64,000 bases of DNA from Spiroplasma endosymbiont of Lonchoptera lutea (GCF_964019715.1 NZ_OZ026463.1:854220-918219), one strand, 5' to 3'; positions 19,637-30,456 are shown, counted from the stretch's first letter. The notes: a model not told the origin generated them from the letters alone. Translations and numbers: made by a program.

Positions 19637-19645
19637 TGTTATAAT
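19637..19645 (+). promoter_or_regulatory. Extended -10 promoter of tpiA
   Basis: TGTTATAAT at 19637-19645 carries the TG dinucleotide one base before TATAAT. The same extended form precedes asnS, eno and pfkA in this window. Confidence 0.55.
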
Positions 19646-19680
19646 CAAAGAGGAAAACAATTAAGAAAGGAATTATTTAA

Positions 19681-20418
19681 ATGCGTAAACCAATTATTAT
19701 CGGTAATTGAAAAATGTATAAAAATATTAATGAAACAAAAGATTTTATTTTGCAAGTTGAACAGAAAATGATGAATCAGAATATTGATGTTGGAATTGCT
19801 GTTAGTTTTCCTTTATTGGAAACATCTATTCGTGAGGCTAGTAAATTAATTATTAGTGCTCAAAATTGTCATTTTGAAAATGACGGTGCATTTACGGGAG
19901 AGGTTTCCCCATTATTGTTAAAAACTATGAATGTTTCCTATGTTGTATTAGGGCATTCTGAAAGAAGAATTCTTTTTAATGAAAGTAATAAGATTATTAA
20001 CAAAAAAGTTTTAAAGGCTTTAGAAAATAATTTAAAAATTATTCTTTGTTGTGGTGAAACGGAAGAAGAATATATTAATAAGCAAACAGAAGTAGTTGTT
20101 GCTCGCCAATTAAAGATAGCATTAGAAAATGTTAGTGAGAAACAATTAGAACAAATTGTTATTGCTTATGAACCGGTTTGAGCTATTGGAACTGGAAAAA
20201 CCGCAACAGTAGAAGTAGCACAACAAGTTTGTCAGTTTATTCGTAAAAATATAATGGAAATATATAATGTTGCTCTAAGTAATAAGATTAGAATTCAATA
20301 TGGTGGTTCTGTTAAACCAGATAATATTAAAGCACTTTTAGAACAACCAGATATTGATGGAGCATTGGTTGGTGGTGCATCATTGCAAGTGAATTCATTC
20401 TTACAATTAATTTCTTAA
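19681..20418 (+). CDS. tpiA: Triosephosphate isomerase
   Basis: 245 residues, normal length. It converts dihydroxyacetone phosphate and glyceraldehyde 3-phosphate in glycolysis. Substrate Lys11 is in GNWKMYK, catalytic His92 in LGHSERR and catalytic Glu164 in AYEPVWAIGTGK. The phosphate-binding YGGSV and GGASL stretches are present near the C-terminus. AGAAAGGA precedes the ATG. A HAD phosphatase gene and gpmI follow in the same direction. Confidence 0.95.
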
Positions 20419-20680
20419 TTAATTTCTAAGGAGTGATAAATAGTATGAATATTAAAGTAATTGCAATTGATATTGATGGCACTTTATTAACTGATAAAGG
20501 AAAAATATTAGATGATACTAGGGAGACTATTATTCAAGCGCAAGAGAAAGGCATTAAAGTTGTTTTAGCAACGGGAAGGGCACCTAGTGCAGCACTTTTA
20601 TATGCTCAGCAATTAAAGTTAGATGAGTATGCGCAACATATTATTTGTTTTAATGGTTGTGTTATTTATGATTTAAAAAC

Positions 20681-21757
20681 GCTGAATTATACTTGTAAGT
20701 GCAAGTAAATAAAATTGCAAAAGATTTCATATAAAAATTTCATGATGCTAAGTTTATTTTAGAAAAAGTAAATTTAAGGAGTTTTTATATGGGATACAAA
20801 CATCTTGGCATAGATGAAAGAATTTATATTGAGAATCAATTGAAATTTAAAGTAAAAATTAGTGAAATAGCTAAAAATCTTAATCGAAGTATTAGTACTA
20901 TTAATCGAGAAGTTAATAGAAATAAAGATAATAATCATTATTTTTCATTAATTGCACAAAATAAAGCAGAAAATAGAAAACAATTACATGTTTATTTTCA
21001 TAAATTTAAAAATAGAGAATTAGTAAAATATGTACAACAAAAATTATTATTAGGTTGATCGCCTGAACAAATTTATGGCAGAATTAAAAATTTTCATCAA
21101 GAATGAATTATTAGTTTTAAAACAATTTACAATTGAATTTATTCTGGATTACTTGAAAAGGTTACTAGTAAAAATTTAAGAAGAAAAGGTAAGAAACGAA
21201 AATCTCAAGAAAATCGGGGTAAATTTAATGGTAAATCCATTAAAGAACGAAATGTTAATAATCGCATAACTCTTGGCCATTGAGAAGGTGATACTGTAGT
21301 ATCATCACGAGGTAAAAGTAAATCATGTTAATAACTTTAGTTGAAAGAACATCAAGATTTACTTTAGCAATATTAGTTGAAAATAGAACTACTAAAGTTA
21401 TTAACAAAAATATTAGTCATTATTTATCAATTCTTCCAAATAATCTTGTTAAGACTATAACATTTGATAGGGGGAAAGAATTTGCTAATTGACAACAACT
21501 TGAAAAAAATTTAAATGTGAAAATTTATTTTGCTGATGCATATTCACCTTGACAAAGAGGTACTAATGAAAATACTAATGGTTTAATTAGAGAAAAATTT
21601 CCTAAAAAATTTAATTTTTCAAACACTACTAAAAATGCAGTTCATAAATTTATATTGTCTTTAAACCAAAGACCAAGAAAAATACTAAATTATCTTTCGC
21701 CAATCGAATATTTGGTTAGAAAAATAATTTAGTTGCACTTAACTTTACAATTTGGCA
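20681..21757 (+). mobile_element. IS30-family element, type 1, copy C
   Basis: Both ends are present, inside the HAD gene. AAAAC on the left and AAAAC on the right suggest a target duplication of 4-5 bases. One base shorter than copies A, B and F. Confidence 0.88.
20789..21732 (+). pseudogene. IS30-family transposase, type 1 (copy C, frameshifted)
   Basis: One T is lost in the TCATGTTTAATAAC stretch near 21330, which creates an in-frame TAA just after GKSKSC, between the first and second catalytic Asp. All else matches the intact copies. Confidence 0.88.
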
Positions 21758-22375
21758 AAACTAAAAAGAATATTTGAAATGCTCATTTAAATGAAGAGGA
21801 TACAAAATATATTTATGAAATTATTAAAAAATATGATTTGAATTTTTGAGGTTATGGTTTAAAAAATTCTGCTTATACAAGAAAAAAATCTGTTGCGATT
21901 ATGCGAGAAGCAAAAATAAATCCTAAATATAAGTTAAAGGTTTTAAATGATTGCCAAGCATTGCCAGCTTGTATACATTAACTATTAGTTTAGATGATTT
22001 AGAGGATAAGATTTGTGAAAATTTTAAAATTGAAATTGAAGCTAATAAACGAATTAGAATAACATCGTCATCGTTAGAAAAATATCAATATTTAGAGATT
22101 ATGCCAGCAAATTTTGATAAATCTAAAGCTTTAAAGTTTCTTGTGAATAAATGACATCTTAAACTAAAAAATTGTATGGCAATTGGTGATTCTTTAAATG
22201 ATTATGAAATGTTACAAAAAGCTGGTTTAGGAATAATGATGAAAAATGGTTATTCAGATTTAATAAAAGTAGCAACAGATATGTGTGATAGTAATAATAA
22301 AAATGGTGTTGGTAAAGCGATACTTAAATATATTTTAAAATAATATTGATGAAAATAAGAGAAGGAAAGAGAAAG

Positions 22376-23908
22376 ATGAGAACTAAAAATCCAATATTAT
22401 TAGCAATTTTAGATGGTTTTGGCATTGCTGCTGAACAAGCTTCTAATGCCGTTACGAAAGCTAAGATGGAACATTTTAAATATTTACAAAGTACTTATCC
22501 GTCATTAGCAATTCATGCTTCAGGAAAATGAGTTGGTTTACCAGATGGACAAATGGGAAACTCGGAAGTGGGCCATTTGCATATTGGTGCGGGAAGAATT
22601 TTATATCAATCATTATCGCTAATTAATAATGCTATTGGTGATAAATCTTTTTATGAAAATCCAGCTCTGTTAGCTGCTATTTATCAAGCTAAAAGTAATA
22701 ATTCTCGATTGCATATTATTGGTTTATTATCTGATGGTGGCGTTCATTCGCATATTAATCATTTATTAGCAATTTTGACAATGGCAAAAGAGCAACAGTT
22801 TAAAGATGTTTATGTGCATGCGATTTTAGATGGTCGTGATACTAAACAGGATGTTGCTAAAAAGTACTTAACAAAGTTAATGTCGGTGATGAATGAATTA
22901 CAAGTTGGATATTTATCTAGTATTTCGGGAAGATATTACGCAATGGATCGTGACCAACGATGAGAGCGAATGAAGTTAGCGTATGATGTCATTGTGCAAC
23001 GGAATGGCGCTAGTTTTAGTAATCTTTTAACATATATTGATGATGAATATGCTTGTTCTCGTAATGATGAATTTATTATTCCGGCATATAATGAACAAGT
23101 TGCTGATGGTCATATTAAAGATAATGATAGTGTAATTTTTACTAATTTCCGTCCTGACCGTGCTATTCAATTAGCTGCGGCAATAACTAATCGTGAATAT
23201 GTGTGAAATTCAGAAGTAGTTCGTAATAATTTATTTTTTGTAACAATGACAGAATATAGTGTTGATGTTAAAGCTAATCAAATTGCTTTTCAAAGTCAAA
23301 ATGTGAATAATGGTCTTGGTGAATGAATTAGTAAGCAAGGATTAGAACAATTACGAATTGCTGAAACCGAAAAATATGCTCATGTTACTTATTTCTTTGA
23401 TGGTGGCAGAGATATTATGTTTTCTGGTGAAGACCGCATATTAGTTTCTTCACCACGAGTTGCCACTTATGACTTAAAACCAGAAATGGCTGCCAACGAA
23501 GTTACTAAGGAATTAATTAGTAAAATTAAAATGCAAAAATATGATTTGATTGTTCTTAATTTTGCTAATCCTGATATGGTAGGTCATACTGGTAATTTAT
23601 TAGCTACTATTAAAGCATTACAAGTAGTTGATAAATGTTTAAAAGAAATATATGAACCATTAAAATCGTTAGGGGGCATTATGGTATTAACAGCTGATCA
23701 TGGTAATGCTGAAATTATGATTGATGAGACGGGTGATATTAATAAGAAACATACTTCACAATTAGTGCCGTTAGTTATTACTAAATCAGATTTAAAATTG
23801 GTAACAAATACCGATATTAGTTTAGCAAATATTGCTCCAACAATTTGTGATTTATTAGGAATTAGCATTCCTGATGAAATGACAAGTAAATCAATTATTA
23901 AAAAATAA
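22376..23908 (+). CDS. gpmI: 2,3-bisphosphoglycerate-independent phosphoglycerate mutase
   Basis: 510 residues, the usual length of iPGM. It interconverts 3- and 2-phosphoglycerate. Metal and catalytic sites are visible: ILDGFG, the Ser63 nucleophile in GQMGNSEVGH, the DGRDT loop, FRPDRA, NFANPDMVGHTG and TADHGNAE. GAAGGAAAGAG supplies the ribosome-binding site for the ATG at 22376; the TTG upstream is less likely. It lies 32 bases after the broken HAD gene and probably shares its transcript. Confidence 0.95.
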
Positions 23909-23933
23909 CTTTATTTTGAAGGGAGGTAAATAT

Positions 23934-25439
23934 ATGCCAGAAGATAAAAAAGTTGACATTTTAAAGGATTTTTTTAGTATTTCAACTTGACAATCGTTAG
24001 TTATTATTTTAATTTTCCTTGTTTTAGTTGTAAGTTTAGGAATTTTAGTTAAGTTAACTAAAATGCGATTTAGTTTTCGAATTTTTACTGCTATTGGTGG
24101 TGGTGTTATCTTTGCAATTGGTATTCAAGCGATATTAGGTTTTCCTAATGATGATAGTGCTACTAGTATTTGAAAGGAATTCTTAGAGGATAAAAAAACA
24201 GAAAATCCTAATTACAATCTTTGATTGCATCAAGTTATTACTTGGATAACATTGTTAAAAACTATTTTTATTAATGGAATGTTGATGTTATCTGTTCCCG
24301 TTGTATTTTTAGCAATTGCTCGGGTGGTTGCTAAGCCACATACTAGTGGTTTAGCAACAATGACAATTAAAGGCATTATTATTTTATTAATTAATGTTGC
24401 TGTTGCTTATACAGTGACATATTTAGTTGGTATGGTATTAGACATTGGTAGTGGTTTAAATTTACAACCAGAAGGAATGCGTGATGAAACTACGGTTAAG
24501 GAATTACCAGAAGTAATTAGTAACTATATGCCAGCAAATTTTATTGGGGCTTTTGTTGGGGGTGCTATTATTCCAGTAATGGTTATTGCGGCGTTAGTTG
24601 GATATGCGATTAAAAAGCAAAGCAAACGGTATGAACGAGAAATGAATACTTCAAGAGATACTTTAGAGCGCTTTTGAAAAATTGTGATGTCAATGTTAAT
24701 GACTTTTATGAAGTTTATGCCCTATGCTGTAATGTCAATGGTAACAGTTGCTATTATTGGTGGTCCAATTGCCCACTTAGTAGATATTGGTAAAGTAATG
24801 GGAACAGCGTACATTGGTTTATTTATTAGTTTAGTGTGGCATACATTAACGATATTATTTTTTGGGATTAATCCCGTACAGTGATGAAAATTTGCTTGGA
24901 AACCCGTTATTCAAGGCTTTGCAACGCAATCATTTCAAGCAACAATTCCTATATCAATTGATGCCTTAAAAGATGATATGAAAATTAAAGAAGAAGCCGT
25001 AAACTTAGTATTACCATTATCTTCAACGATGGGATTAACTGGATGTGCTGGTGTTCAAGCTGGTGTTGTTTTAATGTTTGTTTATAACGGTGCTAGTAGT
25101 ATTAATAGTCAATATTCAGTATGGATTTGATTTTTAATGGGATTAATTGTTACCGTTATTACTTCATTAGGAATTGCTGGTGTTCCTGGTACAGCACCAT
25201 TAGTTACTGCTGGTGTTTTATCGGGGTTAGGATTTCCTACATATTATGGTACGGTATATACTTATTTGGGAGCACTAGATGGGATTCTTGATATGGGAAG
25301 AACGGCGGTTAATGTTGCTGGTGGTTTACAAGCAACAACAATTGTGGCCCGAATGCAAAATAAAATTACTGAACCGCAAATGATTCTTTTTAATTATCGG
25401 AAAAAAAATCGCCAAAAAAATAAAAATAAGATTCACTAA
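23934..25439 (+). CDS. Sodium- or proton-coupled dicarboxylate/amino-acid symporter
   Basis: 501 residues with eight or more membrane segments, of the DAACS (SDF) family. Family features include the Ser/Thr-rich SSTMGLTGCAG loop, the GIAGVPGTAPLV stretch and the DGILDMGRTAVNVAG segment that forms the substrate and ion site. TcyP-like cystine uptake or glutamate/aspartate uptake are both possible; sequence alone does not decide. GGGAGGT precedes the ATG, and a strong terminator follows. Confidence 0.85.
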
Positions 25440-25456
25440 ACGATATTTTTTTCACA

Positions 25457-25480
25457 AAACACACCTAAGGGTGTGTTTTT
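25457..25480 (+). terminator. Terminator of the symporter gene
   Basis: AAACACACC pairs with GGTGTGTTT around a four-base loop, followed by T residues, about 20 bases after the stop. Confidence 0.8.
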
Positions 25481-25868
25481 ATTTACCATTTATATTAATT
25501 ATAAGCGGTTTTAATTAAGAAAAAGAAAATAAAAGATTGTTTAGCAATTAATAATTGAATGTGTTTTCATATTGTGAAAAGTGAGGGCAATTTAGCAATA
25601 TTAGAAATTTAATTGCTATTATTTCTTATAAAGAAGTTCTTTAATTTCTAATAATATCATTTGAGGGGGAGAAGCAAGTGGAAATTAATAAAATTATTTC
25701 ACAAATTAAAGAACTTGCAACCTCTACTCATAATTATGCGTTATTAGCAAATTATATTATTACTAATACTCAAAAGGTTATTACTTTTCGGATTAATTGG
25801 ATAGGCTACAATAAGTTGGACCATAATTATATAGACTTCAAAATTATTAAGAAAGAAGGAATATAAAA

Positions 25869-26147
25869 ATGGGAAATAAAACCTCATACTCTGAAGAATT
25901 TAAAAAACAAATTGTAATGCTATACAAAAATGACAAAAGTGTTATTAATTTAGGGAAAGAATATAATTTACCAAAACCAACTATTTATAGTTGAATTAAA
26001 AATTATAATAATTCTGGGTCATTTAAAGCAAAAGATAATCGCACTGTCGAAGAAAATGAATTAATTTACTTGCGAAAAGAAAACCAACAATTACGAATGG
26101 AAAATGACATTTTAAAGCAAGCAGCACTGATAATCGGGAAAAAATAA
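25869..26147 (+). CDS. IS3-family OrfA (copy 3a)
   Basis: 92 residues: helix-turn-helix ([18 protein letters not shown]...PTIYSWIKNY) followed by a leucine-zipper-like coiled coil ([18 protein letters not shown]). It ends at a run of six A before TAACA, the probable -1 slippage site that fuses it to OrfB. Confidence 0.92.
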
Positions 26148-26179
26148 CAATAATTAATAACAACAAAAATAAATATTCA

Positions 26180-26980
26180 GTGAGGAAAATATGTAAGATT
26201 TTAGGTTTACTAAAATCAACATATTATTATCAAACTAATAAATGCACCAAGTTTGATGTTAATAATTATGAACAAGAAGTTATCAGTGCATTTAATAAAA
26301 GTCGCAAGATTTATGGTGCTCGTAAAATTAAAGCTGTTTTAATAAGAAAAAATATCATTTTATCACGACGAAAAATCCGATTCATTATGATCAAAAATAA
26401 TTTGGTTTCTAAATACACCAAGTTAAAATATTGTAATCATAAAAAAACAGTTAATAATGACGAAATTAATAATGTTTTAAATCGTCAATTTAATGACAAA
26501 AAACCAAATGAAGTTGTTGTTAGTGATTTAACATATGTTCAAGTTGGCACTAAATGACATTATATTTGTTTATTAATTGACTTGTTTAATCGCGAAGTAA
26601 TTGGCTATAGTGCTGGACCAAATAAAACTGCTGAATTAGTTCAACAAGCTTTTCACAAGATAACACGACCATTAAATAAAATAACTTTATTTCATACTGA
26701 TCGTGGTAATGAGTTTAAAAATAAAATTATTGATGAAATTTTAATAACCTTTAAAATTAAAAGATCATTAAGCTCCAAAGGATGCCCATATGATAATGCT
26801 GTTGCTGAAGCAACTTACAAAACCTTTAAAACCGAATTTATTAACGGTAAAAAATTTGCAAACTTAACACAACTAAAATGCGAACTATTTGATTTTGTTA
26901 ATTGATATAACAATATTCGAATTCATGGCAGTTTAAATTATTTAACTCCCGTTGAATTTAGAAAATACCAGTCTACATAA
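26180..26980 (+). CDS. IS3-family OrfB transposase (copy 3a)
   Basis: 266 residues counted from a GTG, though the functional product is probably the OrfAB fusion made by -1 frameshifting near 26139-26144; the frame is open back to that point. It has the HTH_21 stretch KSRKIYGARKI and the DDE core with VSDLTYVQ, FHTDRGNEFKN and GCPYDNAVAEATYKT. TGA Trp occurs at TKWHYICLLID. Intact. Confidence 0.92.
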
Positions 26981-27626
26981 AAAGTGTCCTAAAAAGGGTT
27001 GCCAATCCAAATGATTTAGCAAATAAGACATATGTTTCAACATCTACGGTGTCACGATTTGTTAAATTATTAGGTTTGAGTGGATATAATGAATTTCAAC
27101 ATGTTTTAAAATATTATTTGCATAATATTGCTGGTGACTATATTAGTCATTCATCGCCTGATAATAAAGGTGATTATATAAAAACATTATATGAGAATAC
27201 TACTAAAAGTTTGCAAGATACTCATAACATTATTGATACTAAAAAAATTGAGCAGGTTAGTTTATATTTGACTAAAACTCAAGAAGTTATTCTCATTGCG
27301 AGGCAAGCATCATATGTTCCTTGCCTTGATTTAGCAGAAAAATTAATTCGTTTAGGTTTTAATGTTAAGTTTAGTAATAATGCTTATATTCAAAATACTT
27401 ATTGTAAACTATCAAGTAAAAATAGTCTTGTTATTGCTGTGAGTTATTCGGGAATTAATTTTGAGGTGTTGCGTAATTTAAAAATTGTTAAAGGTAATAA
27501 TAGTCATATTGTAACTGTTACTAAACGAAATAAAAATGAAGTAAATAGTTATAGTGATGTTGCGCTCCATGTTTTGTCCAATGAATCAATTGAGCGGTAT
27601 GTATCGTTAACAAGTCATTTAACTTT

Positions 27627-27689
27627 AATATATTTATTTGATGCTATTTTTGTTACGGTTTTAGAAAAATAGCATCAAATAAATATATT
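27627..27689. repeat. 25-base perfect inverted repeat across the rpiR stop codon
   Basis: Bases 27627-27651 and 27665-27689 are exact reverse complements with a 13-base loop. It could act as a terminator, but it is much longer than usual and includes the last codons of the gene, so an inverted duplication is also possible. Confidence 0.75.
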
Positions 27690-27816
27690 CATAATTTAAG
27701 AAAAACGAAGTTGGATTATGATTTAAAATAGATTAATTTATTATTTGTTACATATATATGTTTTGATTATTTTAGGGGATGCTTTTATGAAGTATTCTTT
27801 TTTCATAAGCAAATAA

Positions 27817-27840
27817 GAAAATTAGTAATTACTAATTTTT
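27817..27840. terminator. Palindromic terminator candidate
   Basis: AAAATTAGTAATTACTAATTTT with a following T run lies between the regulator and the methyltransferase fragment. The stretch 27690-27957 otherwise holds no gene I can support. Confidence 0.4.
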
Positions 27841-27957
27841 AAAAAATAGTTCTAACTAACAAATAGTCAATTTTTTGTGTTAACATTATAAAGAATATTT
27901 TAAATTATTTAAGGAAGTATTCTAATTATTATTTATATGAGAGGAGTATTATTCATA

Positions 27958-28126
27958 ATGAAACTAAATATAGGTACTGTTTTTAGCGGAATTGGTGCAT
28001 TTGAACAAGCCCTAGAAAAAATGAATTTAGCATATAATGTTGTATTTGCTTGTGATAATGATAAGTATGTTAAGCAATCTTATTTTGCAAATTATGATAT
28101 CTCTGAAGAAAATTGATATAACGATA
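27958..28126 (+). pseudogene. 5' fragment of a DNA cytosine-5 methyltransferase
   Basis: 56 codons from an ATG behind GAGAGGAG. They contain motif I of C5 methyltransferases (TVFSGIGAFEQAL, the SAM-binding loop) and the acidic residue of motif II region (FACDND). The catalytic PC motif is missing: the gene is cut by IS30 type 2 copy b at 28127 and does not resume beyond it, where phage DNA begins. It is not M.SssI-like in its N-terminus. A restriction-modification or phage-borne origin cannot be told apart. Confidence 0.75.
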
Positions 28127-29187
28127 CCTGAATTGTAAATATAAATGGGACAGTTTTTTAAAATAATTGTATTAAATCTATTGGTCTTTTATAAGATAAT
28201 GATTTTCTGGGTGTAGAATTAATTTGAAATGCTATAGAATTTAAGTCTTTTTGTTTATATGAAGATAAATCAGTAGATTTTGGTAAATATCTTCTTAAAA
28301 TACCATTATTGTTCTCATTTAAACCTCTTTGACAAGGTTTTCCGGCATCTGCAAAATAAATTTTAACATTACAATTTTTTTCAATTAATTTTCATTTACT
28401 AAATTCTTTACCACGATCAAAAGTAATAGTTTTAATTGTTCCTGGTATTAATTTTGAAATAAATTTTATTATACTTTGTGTAATACTTTCTGCTTTATGA
28501 TTTTTAGTTTTCAAAGGAATTGTGGTTTTTGATCATATATCAGCTAAAGTAATAATAGAACTTTTATGATCTTTACCAACGATAGTATCTCCCTCTAAAT
28601 GGCCAAATTCTTGTATATTTTTAATATTTGGAATGATTAAATTTCTTTCATGAATAGATTTACAATTATTAATTCTGCCCCTAGTTTCTTTTTGTTTATG
28701 AGGTTTATTTTTGCCTTTTCTCAATAAATTTTTTTCATCAAAACCCATTCGATTTGTTTTAAACATGTTATATAAAGTTTTTGTTGAAATATTTTTTATT
28801 TTATTTTTCTTTAAAAAATCAGCAATTATATCAAGAGCATAATTTTTAGTAATTAACAAATGATTGATAGTATTAATTTCTGTTAAAGTTAAAATTATTA
28901 ATTTTCTACCTGCATTTTGTTTATTTTTTTGAACTTGATTCAATATTTCTAATGGTAATAAGTTTTGATTTAATAATTTACAAACTCTGTGTACAGTTGA
29001 TTTACTATAATCAATTGCTTTTGCTATTTTACGAATAGAAAATCCATAACTTTTATATTCTTTTATTGCTATTATTGATTCAATAGTCAGATACTTATAC
29101 ATTGTGCTAATTCCTTTCTTTTCTTAATTATAGAATTAACACAATTTGTTTTTTATATAAGTGTCCTTTTTAATTTTACATTTCAGG
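28127..29187 (-). mobile_element. IS30-family element, type 2, copy b
   Basis: 1061 bases, both ends present. It joins a truncated methyltransferase gene to the left edge of P2. Flanks (ATA and TTA) do not match, so one flank was probably exchanged by recombination with another copy. Confidence 0.88.
28158..29102 (-). CDS. IS30-family transposase, type 2 (copy b, intact)
   Basis: 314 residues. HTH at 1-45. DDE core: FGHLEGDTIVG with the first Asp, TITFDRGKEFSKW with the second, and CQRGLNENNNGILRRYLPK with the Glu. It shares only the IS30 framework with type 1. The reading frame is intact with TGA as Trp, so it may be active. Confidence 0.92.
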
Positions 29188-29283
29188 TTATTTATAAAAA
29201 TTTTAAATAAAAAAATAAATCCACCCCTTTTTAAAGGACGCGTAAAGTTTTGTTAGGTGGGAAAAGATTTGAATAAGTATTAA

Positions 29284-29308
29284 GACAGTCAGCAATGATT
29301 GTCTTTTT
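29284..29308 (+). terminator. Terminator in the P2 left region
   Basis: GACAGTC (29284-29290) pairs with GATTGTC (29297-29303) through one G-U pair, followed by five T. Confidence 0.6.
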
Positions 29309-29681
29309 ATTTTATAAGGTGTTAAAATTTTGTTCTTTGAAAATTAAATACAAGTGAGTTAATAATGTTGGTATGTATTAAAGCACGATAAATTGTGGGT
29401 GGTCGCCATAACCAAAAGAAGTTTACCAGTTAATAAATAACATCCTATTAGCTATAGCAATTTGTTTCGTTTTGCAATAAAAAAATGAATGGGTGGATTT
29501 CCTAAAAATATACACGCTATTAAATTAGTTCCAAGGGTAGGATGCGGATATTAAAGTGTAGAAATTTCTATATAGGGATATACTAAGTTTAAAATTATTA
29601 AAATCTTTATCTAATTAAAAAACAAAATTTAATAACAAAGCTTGTTAAACACTTAAATCTGCGATATATAAGTGTTTAAAA

Positions 29682-29717
29682 AACTAAGTTAACTAACTTA
29701 GTTAATATAACTTAGTT
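29682..29717 (+). promoter_or_regulatory. Two-state hairpin before the first P2 gene
   Basis: One left arm AACTAAGTT (29682-29690) can pair with either of two identical right arms AACTTAGTT (29695-29703 or 29709-29717). The second ends 24 bases before the ATG at 29742. Such exclusive pairings can act as a switch in RNA or mark a single-stranded phage origin. Confidence 0.4.
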
Positions 29718-29741
29718 TATTCATAAGAAAGGTAATTTATT

Positions 29742-30068
29742 ATGAAAAACATTGAAAACATTTTCTTAAATACTAAAAAATATCTTTTAAAAGAAACACA
29801 AAACGCAATGTTTATTAAAGCACCAAAAATTCCGTGATTTAATGAACAAATCGGCATTTGGTTTCCAAAGCGATTTGTTCATAAAGGAAAATATGAAAAT
29901 TCTATTTGCATCGGAATAATAAAAGATAGTAAATATCAAGTAATTTCAGTTAATCAACAAGAGCAAGAAACCAAGTGAATTAAAGGCCAAGAATTATTAA
30001 GTTTCTTCATTGCCGAAAAAGAAAACAACAAAAAAGATACAAATTATAATTATTTTAAAGGAGTTTAA
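29742..30068 (+). CDS. P2 protein of unknown function, 108 residues
   Basis: It begins after AAGAAAGGTAA. No membrane segment is seen. Trp-rich motifs include KIPWFNEQIGIWFPKRF. It holds the operon position that the 99-residue gene and rep occupy in P1 but is similar to neither. It ends three bases before the next ATG, whose ribosome-binding site AAGGAG lies inside it. Function not recognised. Confidence 0.65.
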
Positions 30069-30070
30069 AA

Positions 30071-30292
30071 ATGAATATTGCAATTGGAATAATATTTACT
30101 ATTATTTGCATAATGTTATTGGCATATTTTGCTTATAAAATTTATGCCAAAATAAAAATGCGAATTAAATATAAAAATGCCATTAAAAATAATACTGGTA
30201 ATTTCACAAAAGACGAAAAAGTGTTTATTGCTCGCTTTGAAGAATGAGTTAAAACCCCTAATTCAAAAGAAAATAATGCGGATAAAAAATAA
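30071..30292 (+). CDS. Small phage membrane protein, 73 residues
   Basis: Counterpart of the P1 gene at 2755: one N-terminal transmembrane segment (IAIGIIFTIICIMLLAYF), then a basic tail with the shared stretch DEKVFIARF. It overlaps the next ATG by one base. Confidence 0.7.
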
Positions 30293-30453
30293 TGTTTTGA
30301 GAAATTATTATGGAATTCTTAAAACTGTTTGTTCCGATAGAAAAAATGCCTGCACAAGTTGCGTTTATTGCCGGATTAATTATTATCATTACTTTTCTTT
30401 TCGCATTAATTTCAATTATGTATTTACCAATAAAAATGATTTTTGGGAGATAA
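30292..30453 (+). CDS. Small phage membrane protein, 53 residues
   Basis: Counterpart of the P1 gene at 2977. The third codon is TGA Trp. One transmembrane segment (FIAGLIIIITFLFALISI) follows an amphipathic N-terminus with MPAQVAF. The ATG overlaps the previous TAA. Confidence 0.65.
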
Positions 30454-30456
30454 AAA

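Larger units (their letters stand above)
20445..22343 (+). pseudogene. Cof-type HAD phosphatase, broken by IS30 type 1 and a frameshift
   Basis: The N-terminal part (20445-20680) has the nucleophile motif IAIDIDGTLL, LATGRA and HIICFNGC. IS30 copy C is inserted at 20681. Removing it with one AAAAC target copy restores the frame (DLKTKKNIWNAHLNEED). The C-terminal part has the Cof-family DKSKALKFL and motif IV AIGDSLNDYEML. A second lesion near 21953, a missing base in GATTGCCA, shifts the frame. So the gene was hit twice. Such enzymes are sugar-phosphate phosphatases. AAGGAG at 20428-20433 supports the ATG at 20445 over the upstream GTG. Confidence 0.88.
25798..27009 (+). mobile_element. IS3/IS150-like element, copy 3a
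   Basis: 1212 bases with ends TGGATAGGCTACAATAAG and, inverted, TGGATTGGCAACCCTTTTTA. A 3-base duplication AAT flanks it. It carries orfA and orfB in the usual -1 arrangement. Confidence 0.93.
25678..27672 (+). pseudogene. RpiR-family regulator, split by an IS3 element
   Basis: GTG start after GAGGGGGAG. The first 40 codons hold the first half of the HTH_6 domain. IS3 copy 3a follows at 25798. The rest (from 27010: DLANKTYVSTSTVSRFVKLLGL, then a SIS sugar-phosphate-binding domain with AVSYSGINFEVLRN) runs to 27672. Removing the IS with its AAT duplication restores one frame (FRINDLANKTY). RpiR regulators sense sugar phosphates. The split through the DNA-binding domain should abolish it. The original gene would encode about 260 residues. 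Confidence 0.9.
29188..29741 (+). other. Noncoding left region of P2
   Basis: 554 bases without a supportable ORF. The first 45 bases match 9536-9588. A GACAGTC/GATTGTC hairpin with a T run (29284-29308) looks like a terminator. Downstream are hairpins at 29646-29678 and a two-state hairpin at 29682-29717 just before the first gene. It may contain the phage origin. Confidence 0.5.

Noticed and set aside
29340..29600. Known structural RNA (RNase P, tmRNA, SRP RNA) in the P2 left region
   Set aside because: None of the conserved sequence blocks of these RNAs is visible; the hairpins suit phage DNA or leader functions as well.
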